From positions 1-38,792 of the forward strand of contig CAMZEO010000009.1 in the NCBI GenBank assembly GCA_947305735.1: DNA of 38,792 nt. The letters run 5' to 3'. The notes under the pieces were generated by a model, which saw only the letters and a list, made by a program, of their open reading frames with translations, made no database searches and had not been told where the DNA came from. The DNA is from an uncultured Planctomycetales bacterium (GTDB lineage Bacteria; Planctomycetota; Planctomycetia; Pirellulales; Thermoguttaceae). The position numbers and the translations under genes are program-made. Of the stretch, positions 33,391 to 38,792 are shown in pieces. Within the stretch, counting starts at the first letter, position 1, and every line of letters begins with the position of its first letter.

Positions 33391-34884
33391 TCAAAGCGCG
33401 GGCGTCGCGGTCGGTCTGGCCGCCTTAATCGCCGCGTAACGCTCGCCGCCGATAACGTTCATCATATTGGCGTACGGCTCCATCTGCCCGCTCGTCACCT
33501 GCGAGAAGATTCTGGGCGAGCAACCTGAAACCAGCGCCACGCCCCGATCGTTCATCCTCACGGGCTGTTGCTGATTGCGAGACTGGACGTTCCAGAACAC
33601 GACGCTCGGCAACTCGTAGCCGTTCGAGCGGTACTTCGCCTTCGCGTTCTCAAAATTGCTGAGAGACGCGTTCTGCGCGCAGGAGTCAAACTCCATGTCG
33701 GAAACGATGTACAGCGTCGTCGGCAAATCCTTCCGCGGCGTATGGTTCTCCACCGCCGTCCGCAGAATCAGATCAAACACCGCTTGGAGATTCGTATTGG
33801 CGACCTCGTTAAAGGAGCGACAGTACCGAGCCTTCTCGACAATGTCCGCGCCCTTGATCTCAACAAGTTGCGGAGTCGTTGAAAACGTGATGAAATGGTT
33901 ATGGAACGCGCCATGGTTGCGCTCCGCGAAGTAAATCGCGAGAGACTGAGCCACCGCCGCCGGCAACGGACCTCCGCTCCAAGTTCCGTACATAGAACCG
34001 GAGCCGTCCGCCACGACGAGCGCGTTCTCGTTGTTGGTAAAGTCCTCGAGAGCGTTCCAGGTCGCGTTCAGCGTCTCGCGCTCGTCCTCGCTAGCGTTGT
34101 AGGCGGAAGCGATAATATCGTACGGGGTCAACGTTCCGGTGTGGAGCGTAGCCTCGCCGGACTTTACTCTCGTCATAAACGCCTGGTAACGAGTCTGGTC
34201 GTTGCGCATGAACGCTCTGCGGTACTTAAACATCGCCTTGGACGGCTGCTTGGAGTAGTCGAAAGTGTAGTCGCGCTCGCGCAGGTTGTTCTCGATAATG
34301 CGGATCGCCGCTCTAAGCGAGGACAGAGCCTTGCGGTATTGCGCGTCGTTCATGCCAAACGCGCGCGCCAGCCGCTTCGCCAACCGAACGGCCTCCGCGC
34401 TATGAGCGTTTACGGAAGGCAGCCACTTGCCGAGCAAAGAAACCTGCCCGCCGTCTTGCAACGCTTGCAAATCCTTCTGAAATTGCTCGCGCAACGCGTT
34501 CTCCGCCTCGACGCGCGCCGGACCGTCAAGCAGGACGAGAAGGTCGTCCCAACGACCGTACTCGGGAACGTGCCGAAGGTTCAGCGACAACGTCGGCGCC
34601 TCGTTCTTCGCGAGCCACTCTAAGAGGACGCGAAACACGCGTCTCTCGCCAAGACCGCCGCGAACGTCGCGCGCGTAGAAGAGAATCTTCGTCGCGATAT
34701 CCGGATTCTCCGCGAAAGCCTTCAGAAAACGATTCTCGATTTCCGCGGCGTTTTGACCGCGCAAAGCGCCTATGGTCGCGAAAAGATTCAGGCAGTCGGA
34801 TCCGGAGCTGCGCGGAGTTATCGCGCCGTTCTCGGTAAAGGTCGAGTTTGCCGCGTTCTTCAGATTGTTCAGAAAATTCTTCAT
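33391..34884 (-). CDS. Ro60-like RNA-binding protein (TROVE superfamily, DUF2828-type, with vWA domain)
   Basis: A 497-residue cytoplasmic protein. GGGAGG seven bases before the ATG at 34884 decides the start; an in-frame extension to 35022 would read the structured leader. Residues about 10-285 are helical repeats: LNLFATIGALRGQ, ILFYARDVRGGLGERRVFRVLL, VPEYGRWDDLLVLLDG, SLLGKWLPSVNAHS and MFKYRRAFMRNDQTRYQAFM. Residues about 290-497 form a vWA domain with an intact metal site: VVADGSGSMYG near 295 and IVSDMEFDS near 395. This arrangement matches Ro60/Rsr proteins, whose ring binds RNA ends while Y RNA binds the outside; in my reading the sequence is nearer the DUF2828 branch than classical TROVE. 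Four Y-RNA-like genes lie directly upstream on the same strand, which supports the role. Confidence 0.82.
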   Translation of the reverse strand: MKNFLNNLKNAANSTFTENGAITPRSSGSDCLNLFATIGALRGQNAAEIENRFLKAFAENPDIATKILFYARDVRGGLGERRVFRVLLEWLAKNEAPTLSLNLRHVPEYGRWDDLLVLLDGPARVEAENALREQFQKDLQALQDGGQVSLLGKWLPSVNAHSAEAVRLAKRLARAFGMNDAQYRKALSSLRAAIRIIENNLRERDYTFDYSKQPSKAMFKYRRAFMRNDQTRYQAFMTRVKSGEATLHTGTLTPYDIIASAYNASEDERETLNATWNALEDFTNNENALVVADGSGSMYGTWSGGPLPAAVAQSLAIYFAERNHGAFHNHFITFSTTPQLVEIKGADIVEKARYCRSFNEVANTNLQAVFDLILRTAVENHTPRKDLPTTLYIVSDMEFDSCAQNASLSNFENAKAKYRSNGYELPSVVFWNVQSRNQQQPVRMNDRGVALVSGCSPRIFSQVTSGQMEPYANMMNVIGGERYAAIKAARPTATPAL

Positions 34885-34960
34885 GGTATTCCTCCCCTTT
34901 CGAGTTGTCAATTCGATCATGCAAAATCCCGGAACAGTTCGATTCCCCCCTGAAATCAAA

Positions 34961-35011
34961 CTCGCGGCTTCAAGACAAGCGCCGGACGTCTCGTCCGGCG
35001 ACCCCCGCGAG
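34961..35011 (-). promoter_or_regulatory. Structured leader hairpin upstream of the Ro60-like gene
   Basis: Outer arms CTCGCGG (34961-34967) and CCGCGAG (35005-35011) enclose a perfect 8-bp hairpin (34981-34988 with 34992-34999). It lies about 75 bases before the start codon and could be an untranslated-leader structure or a further small RNA. Confidence 0.4.
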
Positions 35012-35102
35012 CCGTAAAACAACGCGCGATTGCCGGGCTCCTCGACCCGAACGCGCGGCTTGCAAACTCGCGATCCCTATATTTCAACTTGCGAAAGCGC
35101 GC

Positions 35103-35145
35103 GTCGAGTCCGCGACGAATTGAACGTTAAACCTCGCGACTCGAC
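35103..35145 (-). repeat. Long hairpin between the last Y-like RNA and the Ro60-like gene
   Basis: Arms 35103-35115 and 35134-35145 pair over 12 bp with one bulged base. It lies just past the U-tract of RNA 1 and may stop or process a transcript reaching from the RNA genes. Confidence 0.45.
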
Positions 35146-35157
35146 AAGCTCTCGAAC

Positions 35158-35217
35158 TAAAATACAAAGCGCCTTTTATGGAGTGAAGGTCCAAGGAAAT
35201 TGCTGCAAGCGCTTTTT
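35158..35217 (-). ncRNA. Short Y-like RNA 1 (no tRNA module)
   Basis: About 60 nt. The 5' strand AAAGCGCUU (35215-35207) pairs with AGGCGCUUU (35174-35166), followed by a U-rich end. CAGCA follows the 5' strand, as in the other three copies. The inside holds only a small hairpin, UGGA/UCCA with a 7-base loop. The upstream box is at 35211-35227. It is the copy nearest the Ro60-like gene. Compared with the long copies, the tRNA-like part is missing altogether. Confidence 0.55.
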
Positions 35218-35301
35218 GTCCGCTTAATTAACCTCTTTTTACATAACGTTTAAATACTTGCCGGAATTGAAAACGCGTTCTTCAATCGCCGAAACGTCAA
35301 A

Positions 35302-35378
35302 TCAAAAACAAAGCGCTTTTTTCGCCATTAGGCAGGGAATTTACAGTTCCTTGTGAAATATTGCTGCTAGCGCTTTTT
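35302..35378 (-). ncRNA. Short Y-like RNA 2 (no tRNA module)
   Basis: About 76 nt. AAAGCGCU (35376-35369) pairs with AGCGCUUU (35317-35310), then GUUUUUG. CAGCA follows the 5' strand. The interior has two small hairpins, GGAA/UUCC and GCC-UAAU-GGC, and an A-run before the closing strand. The upstream box is at 35372-35388. It may be the plain Y form, with the closing stem for Ro binding and a short effector loop. Confidence 0.55.
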
Positions 35379-35471
35379 GTTCGCGTAAGTCGGCGCGTAT
35401 CCGCCGGATTGTTTCGTAACGGTCGCGTCTTGACTTAAAGTCGCCCTTCTCTATCCGACAAGTCGTTAAAC

Positions 35472-35598
35472 TAAAAAACAAAGCTCGTTTTTAGTCTTCC
35501 AGCGTTCTCACCAGTTGAACTACGGCGCGAACGCCGACGGGACTCGAACCCGCATTGCTAGATATGGAAATCGACATTAACTGCTGTACGAGCTTTTT
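35472..35598 (-). ncRNA. YrlA-like Y RNA 3 with permuted tRNA mimic
   Basis: About 127 nt. The closing stem is AAAGCUCGU (35596-35588) with ACGAGCUUU (35488-35480): both strands differ from the other copies and remain paired, a compensatory change. The 3' strand runs into GUUUUUU. Inside, in order, are a T-arm GCGGGTTCGAGTCCCGT (35553-35537, loop UUCGAGU), an acceptor stem CGGCG-UUCG-CGCCG closed by a tetraloop (35536-35523), a UA link, and a D-arm with 4-bp stem GUUC/GAAC and a GG-containing loop (35520-35504). Flanking segments can pair as an anticodon-stem analogue (GCU/AGC, GGAA/UUCC, GAC/GUC), with bulges. There is no CCA end, so it cannot be an ordinary tRNA. The fold matches the known YrlA tRNA mimic. 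Confidence 0.78.
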
Positions 35599-35677
35599 AT
35601 TCGCATAATATGTCGTTTCTTTCGTAATATTTATCGGAAATATAAAATCGGACGCTTCAATCAATCGACGCGCCGAA

Positions 35678-35796
35678 CCAAAAAACAAAGCGCTTTTTTC
35701 ACACTCTCCCAATTGAGCTACGGCGCGAACGCCGACGGGACTCGAACCCGCATCGCCAGATTTGAAGATCCGTGATAGCTGCTGTAAGCGCTTTTT
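35678..35796 (-). ncRNA. YrlA-like Y RNA 4 with permuted tRNA mimic
   Basis: About 119 nt and the first of the array in the direction of transcription. The closing stem is AAAGCGCUU (35794-35786) with AAGCGCUUU (35695-35687), then GUUUUUU. The T-arm (35751-35735), UUCG-closed acceptor stem (35734-35721) and D-arm GCUC/GAGU with loop AAUUGGGA (35718-35703) follow in permuted order. The T-arm and acceptor part are identical to RNA 3, while the D-arm differs but stays paired. UCAC/GUGA could form the anticodon-stem analogue, and an extra hairpin GGAU/AUCU sits before the T-arm. CAGCA follows the closing stem as in the other copies. Confidence 0.78.
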
Positions 35797-35806
35797 ATAC
35801 GCGTAA
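35790..35806 (-). promoter_or_regulatory. 17-nt box shared by all four Y-like RNAs (copy 4)
   Basis: All four RNAs are preceded by TTANGCGNAYAAAAAGC, running into the closing stem. Copies lie at 35790-35806, 35592-35608, 35372-35388 and 35211-35227. The distance to the stem is constant. It may be an unusual promoter, or the true 5' end of the RNA that extends the closing stem. Confidence 0.55.
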
Positions 35807-36298
35807 CGCGAGATCCACTGGAAAAATTTCGAGACGAACTCCCGACGAAAACTCCCCGCGCAAAATCTAAAACGTACCGCCAGTTTGAAACTCGAATCGC
35901 TATCGAGCGCGCCTTCCCGAATATTGAAGTCGCTTGAAAAATCAACCGCAAATACTAATCCCCGACGCGCCTGAAACGCGTGGCGTCATTTTACGCGTTT
36001 TTTCAAATGTTCAAGTCCCTTTTTAAAAAATTTTCTGAAAAACTTGAAATTAACGCCGTTTAACCCAATAATCTTCAATTTCGCGCTACAAACGCGATTC
36101 TCGCCGGATTGCCGGGAAAAACGTCGCTCGCCTCTTAATTTACGCGACGTTTAATCGAAAACATCGTCAACACCGAGTATCTCGTCTATTATCGCAACGC
36201 GTTTTATTTTGCGTTCATACGTCTATCTTGCCAAATACGTCCTTTGTTCAAAATTGTCTTCAATATAGCGGGCGTCCCGCGCGCGCGACGGCGTTCTC
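35807..36298. other. AT-rich spacer upstream of the small-RNA array
   Basis: No gene is supported. It separates the nucleoside hydrolase stop from RNA 4. AAACGCG and CGCGTTT near 35975-36000 form a 7-bp hairpin with a T-run on the plus strand. A faint GATTCGAGTTTC near 35890 resembles a T-loop but lacks any D-arm partner. It should contain the promoter of the array. Confidence 0.4.
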
Positions 36299-37420
36299 TT
36301 AAATCGAGCGAAACAAGGTATTAATCGCTTTCGCCATCGCTTTGGGATACGCGTCGACGTCGAGAACGCGCAAGATCTTTCGATTCGTCTCCCGGTCGGC
36401 GTATTTCCAGGTCGTTCTTCCGTCGTCGTCGCAAGAGACCTCGATATTTTCCATTTTAAACAGCGCGTCGGGACTTTGTTCAAAATCGTCGGTTCGCTCG
36501 ACGATTTCTCCGTTTTTCGTGACGCTTTTGTCGGCGAGCGTCAACAAACTTGCCGGGCACCACATGGCGCGTCTTCCGGCGAGAATAGAATTCCAGAGTT
36601 CGTCGTTCGGTCTTTCCAGTCCCTTGAGCCAATCGACGTCGTTTGTTTTAGAGAACATATAGGCGAAGAAACCGCGCAACTCGTCGGAGACGCCTTGAAA
36701 CGCGTCGGCGTGTTCGAGAAAAAAGAACGACGAGTTTTCGCCCGACTTCCAGTCGAGAACGTTGCGCCAGCATGGGAACCAATAGAGAGGACAGGGCAAG
36801 TCGAACATCGTCGCGTACGCCGCCGGATTGAGTTCGACGTTGTATTCGAGCCGTTCCGGCTCGTCCGGGTTTGGAAAAGCCGAACCCGCGTTGAGATAGA
36901 CGCCGGAACATTTCTCCCGAAAGAGTTCCGGTCGGCGAGAAGACGCGACGGCGACGTCGGTCGCGGAACCCGCGATAATAACGCGAACCGGCGCCTCGGC
37001 TCGTTCCAACTGATCAACGATGAAATCGATCGCAAACGATTCCGATTTGGGAAGATCGGAACAGACGTCCCCGCGCTTGTCAAAACGAACGTTTCCGCCT
37101 GCGGCGATCGGGACGGCGACTCCCGTTAATCGACTCATTTGGGCGACGGCGCCGACGGCGGGGCTGGCGCGGTGAAATTCGGGCGGAAAGTCCAGAATCA
37201 GCCCGCGCAACTCGACGTCGCCAAGCGCGGCGAGCGCGAAAATTGTCGCGAGGTCGAAATGATCGTCCGGATCCATATGCGGATGAAACAAATCCGTCTG
37301 GTGCAAAACGATCGGTTTGGGACGCGCGCTTTTCGACGGTTCGGCTCCAAAAACGGAATCGAGAGCCGAACCAAGCGCCAACGCGACCGACGACGCGACA
37401 AATTGCCGACGAGTTGACAT
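36299..37420 (-). CDS. Exported nucleoside-hydrolase-like protein
   Basis: A 373-residue protein. The ATG at 37420 opens a Tat-like leader (STRRQFVASSVALALGSAL). The longer in-frame start would only read the gene upstream out of frame. HPHMDPDDHFDLATIFALAAL near residues 45-65 holds the Asp cluster that binds calcium in inosine-uridine nucleoside hydrolases (usual form D-x-D-x-x-x-D-D; here DPDDHFD). VRVIIAGSATDVAVA near 160 and the later Asn/Asp-rich part fit the fold. The exported form may cleave ribosides outside the cytoplasm, but substrate is unknown. It starts 22 bases after the peptidase stop and is probably co-transcribed with it. Confidence 0.75.
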   Translation of the reverse strand: MSTRRQFVASSVALALGSALDSVFGAEPSKSARPKPIVLHQTDLFHPHMDPDDHFDLATIFALAALGDVELRGLILDFPPEFHRASPAVGAVAQMSRLTGVAVPIAAGGNVRFDKRGDVCSDLPKSESFAIDFIVDQLERAEAPVRVIIAGSATDVAVASSRRPELFREKCSGVYLNAGSAFPNPDEPERLEYNVELNPAAYATMFDLPCPLYWFPCWRNVLDWKSGENSSFFFLEHADAFQGVSDELRGFFAYMFSKTNDVDWLKGLERPNDELWNSILAGRRAMWCPASLLTLADKSVTKNGEIVERTDDFEQSPDALFKMENIEVSCDDDGRTTWKYADRETNRKILRVLDVDAYPKAMAKAINTLFRSI

Positions 37421-37442
37421 GTCAAGGATTCTCCAACGGCGA

Positions 37443-38654
37443 TTATTCGAGCCAGTCGAGTTTTTCCGGAAGGGGCGAGCCGAGGTTGACGCAACCGTCT
37501 TCAGTGACGGCGACGATGTCTTCGACGCGTATCCCGCCGTATTTCTTGCTATAAAGTCCCGGTTCGACGGACACGACGTCCCCGACGACAAGTTTCGGTC
37601 CCTTGAAATCCGTCAACGGCGGCTCGTGAATCGAAAGTCCGAGACCATGTCCCGTGCCGTGCGTAAGTCGAATCTCCGTCTCCGCTTCCGAATCGCCGGG
37701 AGCCGCGTAGCCGAATCCGCGTTCTTCAAGCGCTTTGATCGCGGCACGATGAACCGTCTCGCCGTCGACGCCGGCGCGAATCGTCGCGGTCGCCGCCGCT
37801 TTCGCCGCGCGAACGGCGTCGAGCATTTTTTGGTAGATCGGCGCGATCTCGCCGTTAATGACCGTTCGCGTGCAGTCGCCGTTGTAGAGCGACGCGTTGT
37901 TCATCGGAAAGACGTCGATAATAATCGGCTCGCCGGTATAAAGAGGACCGGAACCGTAGTTGTGACAGTCGCCGCCGTCCTTTTTGCCCGCGACGATCGA
38001 CGGCGGATTCGTATAGCCCGCGTCGAGAAGCGTTTTGTCGATAAACGCGCGCATATTCTCCGACGTCAACATCATGCCGTCGGTCGCGATCAGGCGTCCT
38101 TGTTCGTCCGGCTTGGCGGTCGCGATTCTAACGCACGCCTTGCGAATCGCCTCTTCGGTCGCGAGCTGCGCTTCGCGAATGAACGCGAGTTCCGACGCGT
38201 CTTTCGCGCGTCGTTCGACGACGCCGCGATCGACGTCGCAAACGCATTCGATTCCGGCGTTTTTGAGCTCGTGGACGTAAATAAGCGGAAGAGAACGATC
38301 GGAAACGACGCGCGTCGTCCCGACGCGTCGAAACGCTTCCGCGACGCTTTGCGCCGTCGCGACCTCGCGATCGCCGGAGAGTCCCCCCTCGGGCGCGAAC
38401 TTGACGGGACAAGCGACACAGTCGGCTTGTGCTTTCGCGCGCGCGCGCTCGTTTTCGATATCGCGGAGAATAAGCAGGGTCGTCTTGCCGGACCTTGGGA
38501 CGACGTCGTGATTATCCGTCGGCTTCGCTTCGGGAAACGCGATCGTCTCGTCAAATTCGAGAACGGCGGCGGGGTCGCCGACGAGAAATCGCATTTTCCA
38601 GTAAAGCGTCATGTTAAGATTGGGAACGCCGGCGGTCAGATAAGCGGTTTTCAT
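37443..38654 (-). CDS. Xaa-Pro aminopeptidase/prolidase-like M24 metallopeptidase
   Basis: A 403-residue cytoplasmic M24 enzyme. The C-terminal 'pita-bread' fold has all five metal ligands in order: Asp in IDVFPMNN and Asp in NGDCTRTV (about 224-240), His in THGTGHGLGLSIHEPP (about 320-335), Glu in VSVEPGLY and Glu in IRVEDIVAV. The N-terminal domain (about 1-150) is creatinase-like. It probably frees N-terminal residues before proline, or splits X-Pro dipeptides. It lies in a minus-strand unit between the partial gene at the window end and the nucleoside hydrolase. PepP versus PepQ identity cannot be settled from these motifs. Confidence 0.88.
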   Translation of the reverse strand: MKTAYLTAGVPNLNMTLYWKMRFLVGDPAAVLEFDETIAFPEAKPTDNHDVVPRSGKTTLLILRDIENERARAKAQADCVACPVKFAPEGGLSGDREVATAQSVAEAFRRVGTTRVVSDRSLPLIYVHELKNAGIECVCDVDRGVVERRAKDASELAFIREAQLATEEAIRKACVRIATAKPDEQGRLIATDGMMLTSENMRAFIDKTLLDAGYTNPPSIVAGKKDGGDCHNYGSGPLYTGEPIIIDVFPMNNASLYNGDCTRTVINGEIAPIYQKMLDAVRAAKAAATATIRAGVDGETVHRAAIKALEERGFGYAAPGDSEAETEIRLTHGTGHGLGLSIHEPPLTDFKGPKLVVGDVVSVEPGLYSKKYGGIRVEDIVAVTEDGCVNLGSPLPEKLDWLE

Positions 38655-38689
38655 GGCGTCAATCTTCCTGATTTCTCAAAAGGAATCGT

Positions 38690-38792
38690 TCATTTCTCGA
38701 CGGCGTCCGGATGCTCGGCGGCAAGATGTTCGAGGACGGCTTTTGCGAGCGCTTCGCCGATCGGCTTGATGTTGGCGAGAATCCACTTGGAA
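38690..38792 (-). CDS. C-terminal end of a gene that begins beyond the window
   Basis: An open frame enters at the right edge and ends at TGA (38692-38690). The last 32 residues include KWILANIKPIGEALAKAV and end HLAAEHPDAVEK, an amphipathic helix-like tail. I do not recognise the family. The stop lies 35 bases before the peptidase start, so it is probably the preceding gene of the same unit. Confidence 0.55.
   Translation of the reverse strand, partial: SKWILANIKPIGEALAKAVLEHLAAEHPDAVEK

Noticed and set aside
35503..35751. Ordinary tRNA genes
   Set aside because: T-arm and D-arm are in permuted order, the acceptor ends are joined by UUCG, and no normal anticodon arm or CCA end lies between them.
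35885..35905. A possible fifth tRNA-like module upstream of RNA 4
   Set aside because: Only a weak T-loop-like GATTCGAGTTTC is present, with no paired acceptor or D-arm, no closing stem and no upstream box.
35491..35951. Two minus-strand open frames across the RNA array, one ending in a peptide like MRVRVPSAFAP
   Set aside because: That peptide is the usual false translation of a T-arm plus acceptor sequence. There are no ribosome sites, and both frames run through the conserved RNA stems.

Overview
The window looks like chromosomal DNA of a planctomycete-type bacterium. The reasons are family content rather than any marker gene. It carries many secreted glycosidase-like proteins with Sec or Tat-like leaders, a huge secreted protein with a hydrazine-synthase-alpha-like part, two CxxCH haem motifs and a C-terminal sulfatase-modifying-factor fold, a sigma-region-2-only protein, and a PheS with an inserted Cys cluster. 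Codons rich in GAC/GTC/CGC run through most genes. No rRNA, ordinary tRNA, CRISPR array or complete insertion sequence was seen.

Layout. 169-3621 (minus): a beta-propeller glycosidase-like protein and a serine-hydrolase/NamZ fusion predicted to act on peptidoglycan. 4009-5502: an AT-rich orphan adenine methyltransferase. 5655-7448: aspS, with a clear terminator. 7599-9124: a membrane protein with a His/Asp tail, then a divergent, very acidic protein with its own promoter. 9436-12503: a minus-strand cluster of membrane/coiled-coil proteins around a sigma2-like protein, with a broken paralogue at its head. 12710-13684: a Gly/Met-rich secreted protein. 13946-15586: pheS followed by a CYTH enzyme. 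15714-17528: an alpha-L-rhamnosidase-like protein. 17778-19420: an Rpn-type nuclease and the decayed remains of another. 19497-21730: two translationally coupled NADAR genes, the first fused to an NMN-adenylyltransferase-like domain. 22252-24028: a NIPSNAP protein and an aldo/keto reductase. 24430-33231: a beta-helix protein, the giant haem/FGE protein, and a DUF5703-like glycosidase. 36299-38792: a nucleoside hydrolase, an Xaa-Pro peptidase and the tail of one more gene.

The most striking region is 33391-35806. A Ro60-like protein (N-terminal helical repeat part plus vWA/MIDAS part, closest in my reading to the DUF2828 branch of the TROVE superfamily) is preceded on the same strand by four tandem small-RNA genes. 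All four have a closing stem followed by a U-tract, a CAGCA motif next to the stem, and an identical-pattern 17-nt box upstream. The closing stem shows compensatory changes between copies. Two RNAs (about 119 and 127 nt) enclose a circularly permuted tRNA mimic: T-arm, acceptor stem closed by UUCG, then D-arm. This is the architecture known for bacterial YrlA Y RNAs. The other two (about 60 and 76 nt) keep the closing stem but replace the mimic with small hairpins. The whole reads as a Ro-type ribonucleoprotein locus with two classes of Y RNA and no RtcB or PNPase nearby in the window.
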